From assembly GCF_016086655.4 (NCBI RefSeq), contig NC_092584.1:12761907-12825906 (forward strand): DNA of 64,000 nt, given 5' to 3'. This stretch comes from Lepeophtheirus salmonis (taxonomy: Eukaryota; Arthropoda; Copepoda; Siphonostomatoida; Caligidae). The notes beneath the pieces were generated by a model. The model was not told the DNA's origin. It saw only the letters and a list, made by a program, of their open reading frames with translations, and searched no databases. Position 1 is the stretch's first letter; each line of letters opens with the position of its first letter. This document shows positions 46,400 to 59,035 of the stretch, piece after piece. The translations under genes were made by a program, and so were the position numbers.

Positions 46400-48165
46400 A
46401 TTTACAAAATACAAAGAAAACCATCGTATTTGCTTGCAATCTAAACTTTTTTGCACAAAACATAATTGCATTTTTGAGAAAAAAATTTATAGCTTTTCTT
46501 TCACAATTGTGAGTAATACATTTATTTGCTCCATTGTGTCTCAAAATCGATCATAACAAGGCGGCCTAGACACTTTGGAGTAAATAGTCTTCTTGATCCT
46601 ACCGTTTTTCTGCCTCCATACTTCACTAAGTTTTTCATTATAGGCCCTACATCTCAGAATATGGTTAATTGGTTCACAATTGGAATGAGTAACATGTTTC
46701 AACATTTAGTTCGTTCTTAAAAGATGCTATGCTCTCTTATTTCTTGAATTGAGCGATATTTATTTTTATCTACTCTTTTTATATTTACAGTACTTGTATC
46801 TCTAAACGAAATAGGATTTATTACCCCAATGGTTGTCTCTGGTATTTGGAACGAGTTTTTGTAGCATTCTTATTTTTATTTCCGCCAAGAATGAATGTAT
46901 GTACAATCGTCTGCAAAGAATATATTGGTAACTCTTTCTCCTCCAACGAACATTCCCTCGAGGTTGGCGTCCATAATTTTTTGCAGTCTTACTAAGGAAA
47001 TGAGAAAATGTAGGAGACATTCCAATCTTATTTTTGGACTTCTCTTGATATCTATAGTCGACTCAGCACAATCTAATATATTACTCACTGAAGAGCAAAA
47101 TATTTCAGAAAATTTTCTATTGGCTAGTTCTTGTAGTATGAAGAAAAAATGCTCTATCCAGTCAAAAACCTTCTCGAAACTAAATATATCAGAGTCAATT
47201 TTTTTTTGACTGTCCCACTATTGATCGCACAGACATCCTCCATTTGGCGTCCTGAATCGAAAGCCAAATTGTGTATTGAGAAGAATTATACCTAAAATTG
47301 GTATTAATTTTTCACATAAACACAACCAGAATTTTTTTTTTATATATTTGCGTCTTGTATTGTCCATCCAGCCATTATATCTGTTTGGAAATCCTTTATC
47401 ACACATTTGATAGCATTTTTTACATCTTCAATTTCCATTGGTTCTGCACCCATTTTCCCTGGTTTCCTCTAATTTTCACGTTGTGTTAATATTACCTCCA
47501 ATAAAAAAATGATCTGATACGCCATTTGGTATTAATCTTTTCAGGTGAGTAAAGACGAATTCATCAGAGATATAGACATGGTCTATTCTGCTCCTTGCAT
47601 TGCCTTTATATTTGTGAGACTATACAATTCATTTAATACCTGCCATGTTATAATATCCTTTCTATTCGAGAAACCAAGTTCAGCTTTAAAATCCCTTCAT
47701 TGTTTTTCTCCGACATTCAAATCTACAGCTATCATACCTTTTCAATTTTTGGATTGCATCCTAGATCGGATAACAAAGTGTTAAAAAATTATTAGTGTCC
47801 AGATGTTATATAGATGGATAATACCTCAAAAGGCATTTCCCAAAAGTACACCTCAGTGAATGCATAATTCTCATTTTTATCTACGAAAAGCAGCCTTACC
47901 AAGACATTTCTTCTAAAAACTATTGTGACTCCCTTCGCTGTGTAATTTTCTACAACTAAAACTGCATTGGAAGGGTAATTTCACAGCTTTGAATAAAGGA
48001 CAAATCACCTGTCCTTCGGAGCCTTGTATCATTTAGAGATACCACCTCGGGGAGATCCATTGCAATCAGGTACTTCAATAAATTAATCTTCTTCTTTTTC
48101 AGATGAGAGTCCATTAATATTTGGCTGCAATACTCGTAGGCCTCCATTTTTTGTTGATACATCCA
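46400..48165 (-). pseudogene. L1-like LINE remnant: endonuclease and reverse transcriptase
   Basis: The endonuclease starts near 48120 with KKKKINLLKYLIAMDL and SLNDTRLRRTG (normally LQETHL), continues AKGVTIVFRRNVLVRLLFVD (47940-47880) and IAVDLNV (GDFN region), and ends with NARSRIDHVYISDEFVFTHL and NGVSDH (47600-47509), keeping the SRID Asp and the SDH His. The reverse transcriptase follows: LLNTQFGFR (47270), SFEKVFDWIEH, and FVGGERVTNIFFADDCTYIH at 46900-46950 with the FADD catalytic pair. Coding sense runs on as a C-terminal region to about 46400 (NVLLTIVKEKL). The segment between FGFR and FADD is shorter than usual. Many stops and frame changes. It is a retrotransposon copying itself by target-primed reverse transcription, here dead. 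Confidence 0.8.
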
Positions 48166-48419
48166 TTTCGGTATTATATAGATTATATTGATTTCTTATT
48201 ATCATTTTTGGAGGGCGTAGTTCTATTTATATATATTCTGTCAAAAAGCATCGGGAGTTGTTAGTTTAAATTTACATAGCTGAAGGGATTTAAAAAATAA
48301 TTCTAGGTCGACAAGACTGTTTTTCATTATGATGCCAAGTGTGAGCGCGATCTGTAGATTAGTTTGCTTGCAACAGCTGGAGCAGTCAGTCTACCTCACT
48401 ATTACTCACGATTTTTACA

Positions 48420-48935
48420 ATGAAAGAAATTGTTGAAGAAAGAGTTAGCCTTAAATTTTGTGTGGCGAACGAAATTTCATGTGCTGACGTTCTGGAATAT
48501 CTTCTTACTCTACCATCGAACATAACAGTTTAAGGAAGTTATCTCATTTCCTTAACATATCTCATGAGTCAGTTTGTACAGTTCTGACTGAAAATTTGAC
48601 TATGAGACGCATCACTCCAAAAGATATTGAATTTTCTGTAAAAACAGTACATGGAGCAAGTTCTTTCAGACATACTTGACCGTGCGAATTCCGACTCAAC
48701 AATCACGGAAAGCATCATAACTGGTGATGAGACGTGGGTCTTTGAGCATGACATGCAAAAAAGACCAACAATCATCATAATCGTTCAACTATTTCGTTTA
48801 TTTTAAAAATCGTGGAGCACTAATGAAGTGGACTGGCATATCATGCTGTTGCAGCCAAACTGGTCAACTTGGCGTCATAATGAAAAACAGTGCTTCCGAC
48901 CTTGAAAAAAAACTTTTCCAATCTCTTCAGCCCGG
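48420..48935 (+). pseudogene. Mariner transposase remnant
   Basis: MKEIVEERVSLKFCVANEIS then CADVLEYL opens at 48420, matching the mariner start EQRICLKFCV.NEIS.AD.L. A decayed middle leads to SIITGDETWVFEHDMQKRP at 48715-48775, the first catalytic motif TGDE.WV with its Asp present. The CNG.VHHEF region may be represented near 48850. The later catalytic Asp motifs are missing. Terminal repeats were not found. Confidence 0.75.
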
Positions 48936-49559
48936 GCAATGTAAATGATCGATTCCCAGTGCTTTTTTGACAGAGTTTATATATATATAATCTTGGGAAA
49001 GTCTCTGCAACTGCTTAAGAAAAGAAAATTCCCTCCTCAGTTTGCCAACCTAAAAAAAAAAGAGCCGGCGAAAAAAATTACCACCAGACTTCATAACTAA
49101 ACATTGCACATACCAGCATAGAGCATATAATCGTTATATGTAGAGTAGGCCTTGAAATAAGTGCATTTGTTTTTTTTTAGATATTGCATTGATAAGTTCT
49201 TCTTTCAAAATTCTGAGAAATATAATATATCTACATAAAAGAACACTAAAAAAAATCTACACTTATCTTTTCACTAGTATAAAATTAATAACAAAATAAA
49301 AATAACAGAAATATTTTTTATTTATTTTAGAGAGTCAATCTCAATGAGCACTAGGACTGAATTCGGGAATAAATAAGTATTCGTCCTTAGTTTTGCGCCT
49401 TAGAGGCAATTAAGTCAAATAATATTTTATGTAATAGCTTTGAATGATTGTTGTGGCCTGTGGGTAATAATTGGAGATGTAAAAATCGTAGAAATCCTTG
49501 TTATAATACATCAAAATGGTTTACTGTAAAACATGTGATAAATTGTGGACAAAATCGTT
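48936..49559. other. Non-coding stretch
   Basis: No gene or element recognised. Confidence 0.45.
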
Positions 49560-49872
49560 AGGGTCTTATTGGAAATAAAATATTTAAAAATATATTTCAA
49601 ATATTAAATTATTTGAAAAAAAGTTTTAAAAATCCACTGTTGGTTACAAAAAATTCTATTTTTTGAAAAAAAAATTGGAAAACTTAATTTGAAAATTTCA
49701 AATATTAAATTTTAAAATCCTTTGATATTTGCAGAAAATTAAAATTTTTGGGAAAAAAATTTGAAAATTTAAATTAAATATCAAATATTACATTTTTATA
49801 AATAAAAGTTCAACTATCAAATTTTTTAGTAAAAGCCAAAAAATTCCTAAATTTAGGAGGGGGGGGGGGAAT
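49560..49872. repeat. AT-rich dispersed repeat with G-run
   Basis: Built of aaatattaaattatttg and tttgaaaaaaaa words, ending taggagggggggggg at about 49854-49868. Same family texture as 21735-22155. Confidence 0.5.
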
Positions 49873-50089
49873 AATAATTCCATAGTTAGAAGCATTTTTT
49901 TAGAGCCTAGAACCTAACAAAATATATTTTGTATTCACCCCAAAGACATGTTTTACTTCCTGACTTTAATAACTCATGTAACTCTACGTTCTGTTTTCTT
50001 AAATTAGATTAAATACATAGGAGTGAAGTGAAGAAAATACTATTCAGCTTATATGGGCATCAATTAATTTTAATTATAGATTACTAATC

Positions 50090-50320
50090 AATCAGAATTG
50101 GAGACTCGGACACGGGTTACACTTAACTATTTTTAAATTGGAACTTCAAACTCCACGAGGACTCGATTTTAACTTGAAAAAAAGAAAATCCAGATTTGAT
50201 TAGGTCTCAATGTGAAAGAATCGTAACTCGATTAGAATTCGTCGCCAGATCAACAAGGTTCAGATTTTAATAAGACTTAAGACCTGAAACTCATTTACTG
50301 ACGTACCCAAAAGCTCGTGA
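50090..50320. repeat. gactcg...acttg phrase repeat
   Basis: ggagactcggacacgg, gaggactcgatttt, taactcgattagaattcg and similar phrases recur. A related stretch lies at 61420-61510 (gactcgggacttgatttt). Confidence 0.4.
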
Positions 50321-51422
50321 CAAAACTTGGACTAGTATTAGGAGATATTGAACTTTACTTTGCAGACTTCCCTCGAGCTTATCTCTCAATAATTGAGATT
50401 CTACTAGTGGCCGTAAAAATAACTTGCGAGCAGCTCAGTTTGCGAATATGGATTTATAGATACACTCTTAACATTGAGTTTTTATTTTATGTGTCGAAAG
50501 ACTCCTACAAAAGATTGATCCTCATCACATAAAATTGTTAATATGGAATTAATCTCTGTTTGTTATTGAATTCGACTTGTATATGTAAATTTTACTGATT
50601 GAAAGAAAAAAATTATGCCCTTGTCCATCATCTTTCCTAATTTCCATACAAAGTTTTACAGTGAAGACACAAGATAAATAAATTTATTAGAAAGTGAAAC
50701 TAAATAATTATTTATTTTGTGTAACTATGGATGGATACAATAAGCATTAATTTGTGACAATCATATTTATAGTAATTTAATTAATCAGTTTTCTATGTAA
50801 CTGATATTACAAGTATAATAGTTGATGCCTCATTTCTTATCCATAAAACCATACTAAAAAAGTTTGTAATCACAATATTAGTATAATATGGTTTGCTTGA
50901 TTCAAAGCAAATAGTATGAACATATTAAAAAGATACTAACTAAGAATTTTACGACAGTAAAATTAATATTCAATTGATTCCAACAGAGTTGTTGTTTATC
51001 AATAGTGAATGGAGAATGGGGATAATTAATGACTAGAGTAGGTATTCATTTAGCATTAAGTAATAGAGATGCGTCCACAGGATCTTATAGAGAGGGGGAG
51101 GGCTTAGTTTTTTTCCTCACAACGAATAACCTTTTTCTAGAAAAGAAATCCTTAAAAAAATTATTATAGTAACTACTAAAGGACTCAATGGAAAGAGTGG
51201 ACACTCAGTAGAAGAAGAGCATATTTTCCTCTTCTCATTGCTGATTGGTTTAAAATTGTCAGCTGCCATAAGGTTTATAAGATATTGAAGACAATTTATG
51301 CACTACTTTGGAGGCTTAATTTAATTATTTATCATAATTAGTCAATATGTATAAATAGCAATATATGTATAAAAATATATCAAAATAATCTTGGAATAGT
51401 TCCTTTAAGTCGGTTCATGTAG
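50321..51422. other. Non-coding stretch
   Basis: The ORF at 50317 has no recognisable motif. Nothing else seen. Confidence 0.4.
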
Positions 51423-51629
51423 GAAAATAAATCTTCTAATTATCAATATAATGATGGCGAATATCTGATCGATTTCATAGATGATTTAATAGAAGGAAGA
51501 AATAAATTGGACGAAGCAGCTAGTGCATCTTTTCTCAAAGAACTTCCTCCTTAGCTACAAGAAGATACTGTGTTGTCTGAGCAACAAACTGATATATTAT
51601 ATTACTGGCTATATTTTAAACCAAATTAA
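51423..51629 (+). pseudogene. Coding-like fragment, unidentified
   Basis: One frame reads NKSSNYQYNDGEYLIDFIDD then LIEGRNKLDEAASASFLKEL, a stop at 51552, then LQEDTVLSEQQTDILYYWLY. The acidic, helical, low-Lys composition contrasts with the noise around it. No ATG is evident. I cannot name a family. It could be an exon with one stop or a transposon remnant. Confidence 0.25.
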
Positions 51630-52551
51630 GACATATAAGTATTTTTGTTCAGACTACCTTAGTCTTGTTTTTTTTGGAAACTTTTAATATTGTCCTATAT
51701 TCAAAACTCCTTCATCTAAAAGATTAAACTGGTCAATCTGTATGCCTCTGTATCAAGAAAGTCTTCGAAAATATATAGTTTTATAGCCGAAAAACAATTT
51801 CCTAACCTTATTAAAAGCAAACATTTAATGATTAAAGAAATATAACCAAAATCCTGCAAGATCTAATTGAAAAAGAACCAACAATTATATCCCCATTCGA
51901 TTGCCATGATATTAAGACAAAAAATATTCGAAAATATTGCCTTGTTTCTGTTAAGAAGCACCCAAAACTTCCTCAAAAGAGGAGAACACAAAAACTCAAA
52001 AGAGGAGAGGAATGACAAACAATGTTCTGTCTAGTAAATGTGCAAGTATGCATGAAATTGTGTTACAATTGTCTTGATTATTGGCCACATTTAATTATAA
52101 TTAATTATTTAAATGTATTATTTTCTTATAATATAATTTAAGTTGATAGTGTAAAATTCATTGAAGTATTTAATATTTAGAAAGTAATTTCGATTATTGT
52201 TTAACTTTACATTTATTTTCAAAACTTACATTTTGAATTGAATTCTTTAATACAGATAATAAAACAAATATTAACAACTATTTCATAAAAAAATAACTAT
52301 TTTTAATCATGAATCACGAGAGAATAAAAACTATGTATATATCAGTTGGTGCAACAGCTGGAGATGAAAAACTTATTTCTATCCCTTATATTCTTGTTGT
52401 TGTTGTTGGATATTTTTTTGTCTTTCCGCTCTTTCCTTTGAGCCCTTTAGTAACTACAAATAAGAAAATGAATAGCATATAGTTCTTGTAAAATATACAT
52501 GCTCGTATTTAACGTACAAGTTCTGTACTAAAATATGACTTTGGTATTCAT
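51630..52551. other. Non-coding stretch
   Basis: A (GTT)n run lies near 52396. Nothing else recognised. Confidence 0.4.
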
Positions 52552-52930
52552 TAGTGTTGGGGTTCGGTCTGGAAATCCTAGACCGGTCTGAGACCGTTAT
52601 ATTTTTTGTTGGACCGAACTAAAAAACTCTGTCTAGACTCGTCTCATATAAAAATTTGATCTAGATCTGTCCAGTGGAAAAGTTCGGTCTAATTCGGTCG
52701 ACAAAGAAATCGGTCTAGACCGATTTTACAGATAAATTGTTTATTTGACCTTATGACGTTATACAAAGTTTAAACAGAGATAGCTGCGATTAATTTTGAT
52801 CCCCTTCTCTTATATAAATACAATATTTGTTCTGGAACTTATGGTGTACTTTTGAGTTTAAAAAAAAAATGAATGACAGTTGATTTAGAAAAAAAAGGTG
52901 TTTCATAATATATGAATTATTAAAACTTTT
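52552..52930 (+). repeat. GGTCTAGACC-family element
   Basis: It starts tagtgttggggttcggtctg, contains ccggtctgagaccg and cggtctagaccgatttta, and continues with a segment homologous to 45145-45400. The terminal TAGTGTTGGGG resembles hAT ends. Confidence 0.55.
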
Positions 52931-55224
52931 CATTTAAAAATTTCTGAGGTTCCTTTGAGAAATCTGTATTTTTAATTGAATATATCTACATTTAAAAGGA
53001 TCTTATAAAAACAATAATACTAGTATACCTGAAAGAATAATAAGTAATATGAGGCACTGATGATCAATCAACATTGTTTTGTAATTTATTTTCCACAGAT
53101 TAATCTAAAAATTAGTTTAAATCGTGATCATAAGTCTAATTCAAAAGTTTATATCGTCTTTAAATCAATATTTTACTATAGTCTTGTTGTAACTTGTAAC
53201 AAATATGTTTTTGCGGTACTGATGCTTATTAATCTAAGGCATATTAATCATAATATATAGAAAAATGGGCGACTAAGTAATTCAATGTAATGTCGAGTAA
53301 TCCCGCTAGTCTTTAAAAAATCAAAGAGTGATTATTTTTAAAACAAACCGGGATTATGAGTATACATTCCAAAAAAGTCAAAGCATTCTTTAACCTTTTG
53401 GAAAACATAAATTCTAAATTTTGCAAGGAAAGGAAGTAGTTTATGAAGATTTAAATGCCATGGTGGGCTCCAAAAAGAAGAAGAAAGAATCCCAAGTTTT
53501 TGAAGAGTTCCAAGTAATACTCTGCTTTAGTGTACACGACCCGAGTTTTTCTTTTTTTTTATCTATTTCTTAATCTCGAGTACCAATTTACAATTTTTGC
53601 TCATGGCACATCATTAATAATTTATGCTTTTGGGTTGTTCTGAAGAAAAAAAACATAACCTTATCCTAAATGTCGATTTGTATGAAATTACATTAGATGA
53701 AACTCAGTCAAAATGTAGCCAAATTTTTTTCTTTTAAAATAATAAGTGATCAATTTTATCCTCTCTTAAGTAAATGCAAGCCCTTACTCAACCGTGTCTA
53801 TCAATGATTTAATTCCTTATTCATTCTTATCAGACTTGAAATATATTGAAAATATGTATTAACTAATTTGTAATACTATATATAGATAGCTCTTCTTTGA
53901 TATGGTCCAGTGATTAACTTTTATGAAGGATATGCGTTAGCAGAAGATAAAGTTAAACATCTACAGTCTGATGAACAAGTCGAAATAATTTAAAAAAAAG
54001 AAAAATTGGTATTAATTTGGTCTATTAAGATAACTATATTGAAGTCCTGAAACTCGCTCTACGATTCATAAAGATCCCGCAGATCTATTAATTAATCCCT
54101 CAAATATGTAATTGTTTTCAAACAAATGAGTTATTTACTTTTATAGAAATAAGTAATTTACATCGATATAAATTTAATAGTATCCCTTTATTATCATTCC
54201 ACAAATACGATATAATTTATGGTTATTGTTGAGAAGTTTATTTATTAGGTTTGAAGCAGTATGCCCGATAATAACTCCTAAATAAATAATAGATTTATAT
54301 TTCTGTATTCATAAAGCTCTTAAGACAAACTTTATTCATAAATAATGATTATTTATAATATGTTAATGATTCTGAGGGATTTTGTTAATGTTTTTTTTCT
54401 TGTATAATAAAGACAGATACTTATCGTTAACCGTCAATGCATCATTTGTAGACTGCTCACATATTTGATCTGTCAATTGCCTTCTTCACTGTTATTATTG
54501 GGTAAGCATGAACACTTATTGGAGTACGAATGAAAGGTGGGATTTTTTTTTCTTGTAAGGTTTTCTTCTATTCTTTTCCTATTTAATTAAAGTTTTAAAC
54601 TTTCATTTTCTTCTTATAATCAAAAATAGTTAGAGCTGCAAAAGCCATCGTCCTTCTTAAGGTGGAGGACTAAACATATTATTTTCAAAGTGAGCATGAA
54701 AGAAATATTTATGTTATTTGAGTAAATATTGAAATGAACAGGAAGCCTTAGATTTTAATTTCTTGAATGATCCGTAGGAGTACATTTGGGACGTTTAGTA
54801 GCACTAATCCACAACTTTTACCGAATTTACCCCTTTAGAAAAATTCTTCGAGGAGTAGAACCTAAAGTTAATTTTTTAGTAGTTTTCACAACCATTCATG
54901 TAATTAAAGGAAAAAAACATACTCATATTAATAAAATAAATTGAATTGATATTTTAATGGATGTTCAAAGAGACGTGATAAAAATGAGCTGGACAAGAGA
55001 TGAAAATAGCGTATATGCAAAATTTTAGACGAATTATAATTAAAATGAAAATATTTTTGACAGATATATATTATACATCACGACTCTTTCCTGTATAGTC
55101 CCCTTATCTATAGAAATATTCATAAAAATAATATTTTTTAGTATATTTTTCTTTATTTCTAACTCTTAGCCAGGGACTACAATTCTTGCATTTTACAAGC
55201 AGCCTTCGAATGAAATTTGTGGGA
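52931..55224. other. Non-coding stretch
   Basis: A short open stretch (MVGSKKKKKESQVFEEFQ) near 53460 is not supported as a gene. Nothing else recognised. Confidence 0.4.
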
Positions 55225-55580
55225 AAATTAGTGACCTCACTTAACCTGTACAGTGTACAACTTGAGGGCCAAGGGGGATATTAGAAGGTTCTTTAATGAT
55301 CAGGGAAGAGGTGGTGGAATAATTTTACCTGCCTCAGGGACCAGCAGCTCATTTACACAACCCTTGGGCGGGGGTGTATTCTAGCATATTAAAAGGAGTT
55401 CTTGGTGCTTGGAAATGCGGTTGCAGTGCAGTTAAAACTGCCTTTAGGCCCAATACTTCACATGCAATCGTGGGCTTTGGGTTGTATATTGGGATATAAG
55501 GATGTTTCCTCTCGATACTTACTGCTCTGTTTTGTTGTCTGACCCAGAATGAAGCAACCACTTCCTCATCGGGTTCCATG
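55225..55580. repeat. Dimeric minisatellite element, second locus
   Basis: Monomers run A-B-A': gggggatattagaaggttct with ggtggtggaataatttta; then ggcgggggtgtattctagca, cttggaaatgcggttgcagt and cccaatacttcacatgcaat; then a partial A. It closes with tctgacccagaatgaagcaa, matching the right edge of the first locus near 24594. Confidence 0.7.
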
Positions 55581-56329
55581 GAGAATTTTACGGTCTTATT
55601 TTTTTAATGTGCCGGACACCGCCGGGCAACGCTACTCTATCTTTTTATAAAAAAAGAAAACAAAGATACATCCCAACATCAACATGCAGTCCGAATAATT
55701 ATTAAAATTTGAAGGTCTTTGATTTTTGTTTTACATTAAAAAGAAGAATTCTTAATTCTTCTTTTTAACTTCTCTTAATGTCGCGGGTAACGGTTGGCAA
55801 AGCTATTCTAATATATATAATTGTCAAAGTATTTAATAAATAAGGAAAATATGAAAAAAAAAAACGAAGAATATATATTTTTCCGTCTATCAAACTCTTT
55901 CGAAGACAATTCTTATCTCATACTCATCTAAGTTATATTTTGTTCAAAAAAATTGATAAATGTACAAATAAGAAGTTTTTGGGGATTTTCGTTCCTTCTT
56001 TTTTGTTTTGTTTTGAAGAGTCAAAGTCTTTGATGGAAACACATTTCATATCATATACAAAACGTCGTGTTTAAATGCAAGCATTAGGTGTTGCACTCGG
56101 AGAAAAAAACTATTAGGAGGAAATAATTGGTTGTAACTTTTTGGGGAGAAAGAAGGAAAAAGTAGTGAAAAAGAGTAAAAGAGAAATTCAGAAATGGGTC
56201 TACATTTAAATATCAAATATTTTTTAGTAGGATTTTTTTTATCTTTAAATATTATTTTTGGTTAGAACCCTTATTTCAAATCCATACATTAAGGCCAAAA
56301 TCACTACATATAAACTGTTTTGAATTTAA
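55581..56329. other. Non-coding stretch with GC-rich phrase
   Basis: ggacaccgccgggcaacgct (55611) and gcgggtaacggttggcaaag (55781) are two related GC-rich phrases, possibly ends of small elements. No gene. Confidence 0.35.
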
Positions 56330-56830
56330 GTTCGCAGGTGTGTAGGCATAAAATGTAATGGAGGGGCTGTTGCCCTTCCAACAAATTTATAAATGCGGGC
56401 TATTTACTAAAAAAACATTTTCGTCATTGGGGTAATATGCAGCAGAGTAAAAAATATAATATTTGATTTTTTTCTCCATAATTTAATTTATTTTTTTTGA
56501 ATAGCTAAGAATTTTTGAAATATTTTTCCATAAAATTTAATGATTGAAGTTTTATTTTACAAATTTCTTTCTCCAAAGTTAATTTTTTTGTGCATAGCTA
56601 TAGATTTTAGAATTTTTTATTAATAAAAATATATTTTTTGAATTATTTTTCGAATTTTTTGGAAGAATAGGTATAAATATTTCAATTTTTTTTGTAATTA
56701 TCATAAAATTAAATTTTTTTGAAAATTTAATTAAAAATTTAAAAAAATTATATTTTTTGGTAAAAAACGTACAAAATTAAAATTTCAAATCTTTATTTTT
56801 TTTATTTCAAAAATTTATAGTCACACAACA
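56330..56830. repeat. AT-rich dispersed repeat
   Basis: It opens near gtaatggaggggctgttgcc and continues with aaatttaatta-type words to about 56820. Same family as 21735-22155. Confidence 0.45.
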
Positions 56831-56892
56831 TCCAAAACGTCTAATGTTTAGCCATAGGCATAAATAATCTTCCCCTCGTCTTTAAAACCATT

Positions 56893-57111
56893 TTGTTTTT
56901 GACAGCATCGTGGCCCTTGAGGTCATTGGGAGCAACGACAGTGGTATACCCCATCTTCTTTTTGTCAAAAGAGAGGGTTGGTAACAACAGGTACTGTCAA
57001 CTCTTGGCAGACCGAATGATACCTTGGATGAAAAATGAGACCAATGGAGTCGAGTTCCTATTTCTACAAGACTTGGTTCCCTCTCACAAGGCCCACAAGA
57101 CCAACTATTCT
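56893..57111 (+). pseudogene. Tc1-like transposase core fragment
   Basis: The 73-codon ORF contains RYCQLLADRMIPWMKNETNG then VEFLFLQDLVPSHKAHKT, matching the block from NTDRYCQLLADKVIPWMKKE to IFQQDLAPAHKSKKT of Tc1-like transposases, with the second catalytic Asp kept. The upstream part fits VMVLGVVGSDGSKMPPIFF with frame changes. It stops at TGA right after. Confidence 0.7.
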
Positions 57112-58585
57112 TGAAAAAAAGTTTATATTTCTATTTGTAAGAAAAAAATAAGAAGGTTTTCGTATTTTTTATAAAACATTTCTTTCATATGTTACTTTAA
57201 TTAAAATTAGTTGATAAAATATTAAAGATATTAAAAACTTTCTTCTTTGACGACATTTTTTTTTTTTTTTTGCTTTGTCAGAAGTAGTCCCTATACTTAC
57301 TTTAAATTTAAAAATGTTTGCAGGGAAAAATAGACGACTTCCTCTCCGTTTGCTAAAATGTTCCAAAGTTAATCCCATTCTAAGGATAGTTGAGTTTGAA
57401 ATTAAACAAAGAATTTAACAGCGTCTGACTTGTGAAAATACTGTATCCTACAAAAAAACAAACAAACAATCTTTGCCTTGCACTGACAAAGCTCCAAAAG
57501 TATTTGTTTACTGGTTTATAGGTCTTAAATGTTCACGCTCTACAAAAAGCTAATTAAAGCTAATTCATTGCTGTGTGTTTATTTTTTCAATCTCTTTTGC
57601 TGACATACGCCACAATACCCATCCCAGTTTTTCTTTTAAACCTGATGATAATCGTGTATATTTTAAGGTGCCCCGTTTTTTTTTTTTAAATTGATAATCT
57701 GAAAAACGAATTTTCTTTTCCTTAGCAATTGTCACTATTATTTAATTCCCAAGTAGTCAAATTCCTTTCTTAAATAGATTCAATTATAATATATTCAAAA
57801 CCTGATAAAAAATTTATGTGGATTCATAAAAGAGAGAGCGCACCCTTGACGATTTGTAGCATAATTATAATTGTAAGTCCTTTTTAGACTGAAAATTGGG
57901 GATGGTCATCGGCGAAATTATTTGGTTCCAAATAGTTTATATTCTTTTTTCATTTTAATTGTGAAGGAGAACTAGTAAATGACAAGAGGTTTAAAGTCAT
58001 CAAAGAATAGTAACATAAATCATATGAATTTTTTAGCTGGACCATAAATTTTTAAGTGGTAATATAAGGAAGGAATTTGTTTTCCTGAGCATTTGTCATT
58101 ATTATATAATTTTTTGTATGATTAGTCAAAATTTTTAAGAATAGTAATCAAAATAACAATATAAATCATTTATCTTTCATATGTTGCAATGTTTTTTATC
58201 TGTTGATTTTAACTTTCTGTCTCTGTTTAGTGCATTGAGTGGGAAATAAGGCTCTGAATTTAAATTATAGTTGAAAGTTGTCATTTATAAAAAATACACT
58301 TAATGCCAAAAATCATGTCAAAAATTATGGGTTTAAATGACCCTCTTTGTGTTTTATAACTTAAATAAGACTAATAAATATGGGTTTTAGCCGGGAAACG
58401 CTCCAAATCTTGTATTTTGATACATAGTATGATCATAGTAATAAAGTGACATGAGGTGTGCAAGTTATCCATTCTGTTAAATTGGCGTAATCTCTTGGGC
58501 AAACCCAGGTACTGAGGTGGCTGATTTTTGTATGTCAGATAGTAGCATGTTTAAACTTGCACCAGCTATTAAAAAAATTGAATCA
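57112..58585. other. Non-coding stretch
   Basis: 57826-57935 is a copy of the dispersed repeat seen at 33350 (attataattgtaagtcctt). No gene. Confidence 0.4.
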
Positions 58586-58679
58586 ATGGAAAAATTCGTT
58601 GTTCAAAATATTTAAAAAACAAAAACAACAAGGAGTCCTCCTACGAATCTGCGCCTGGAGCAATAACATTATAATTGCT

Positions 58680-59035
58680 TGAACTCTAGGACTCAGTGAG
58701 AAGTTTGTTTGCAAGGCAAGGAGGGAATGGACCGGGTAACATCTAGAAACAGAACTTGGCTTCCTACTACTGCAAAACAACTTTGTCGACTTCATCTTAC
58801 CGGACTTTTGGCCCCCAAACTCACCAGATCTGAATCCCATGGAATATTGTGTGTAGAGCACTATCGAATGACAAATCAATCAAATCACCTACAAGACCAA
58901 AGTCGAACTAATCAGTCGAATCAAGAAAAGAATTCCAGGATTTGCCTTAGGACCCATTGGTGAAGGCCTGCTCCCACTTTTGGCCTCGTATAGAGCTTGT
59001 AATTGAGACTGGATGTGATTTTATTGAATACAATA
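58680..59035 (+). pseudogene. Tc1-like (DDE) transposase C-terminal fragment
   Basis: The frame FLLLQNNFVDFILPDFWPPN then SPDLNPMEYCV carries the third catalytic residue as Glu (NPMEY), unlike the Asp of the maT-like copies. It continues through stops with QINQITYKTKVELISRIKKR to the C terminus. This marks a different Tc1 branch. Confidence 0.7.

Noticed and set aside
55349..55579. 76-codon minus-strand ORF
   Set aside because: It lies entirely inside the minisatellite element; the first locus keeps no matching open frame.
55605..55660. Helitron 3' end
   Set aside because: ccgggcaacgct recalls Helitron-like hairpins but the stem is broken and no CTRR end follows.
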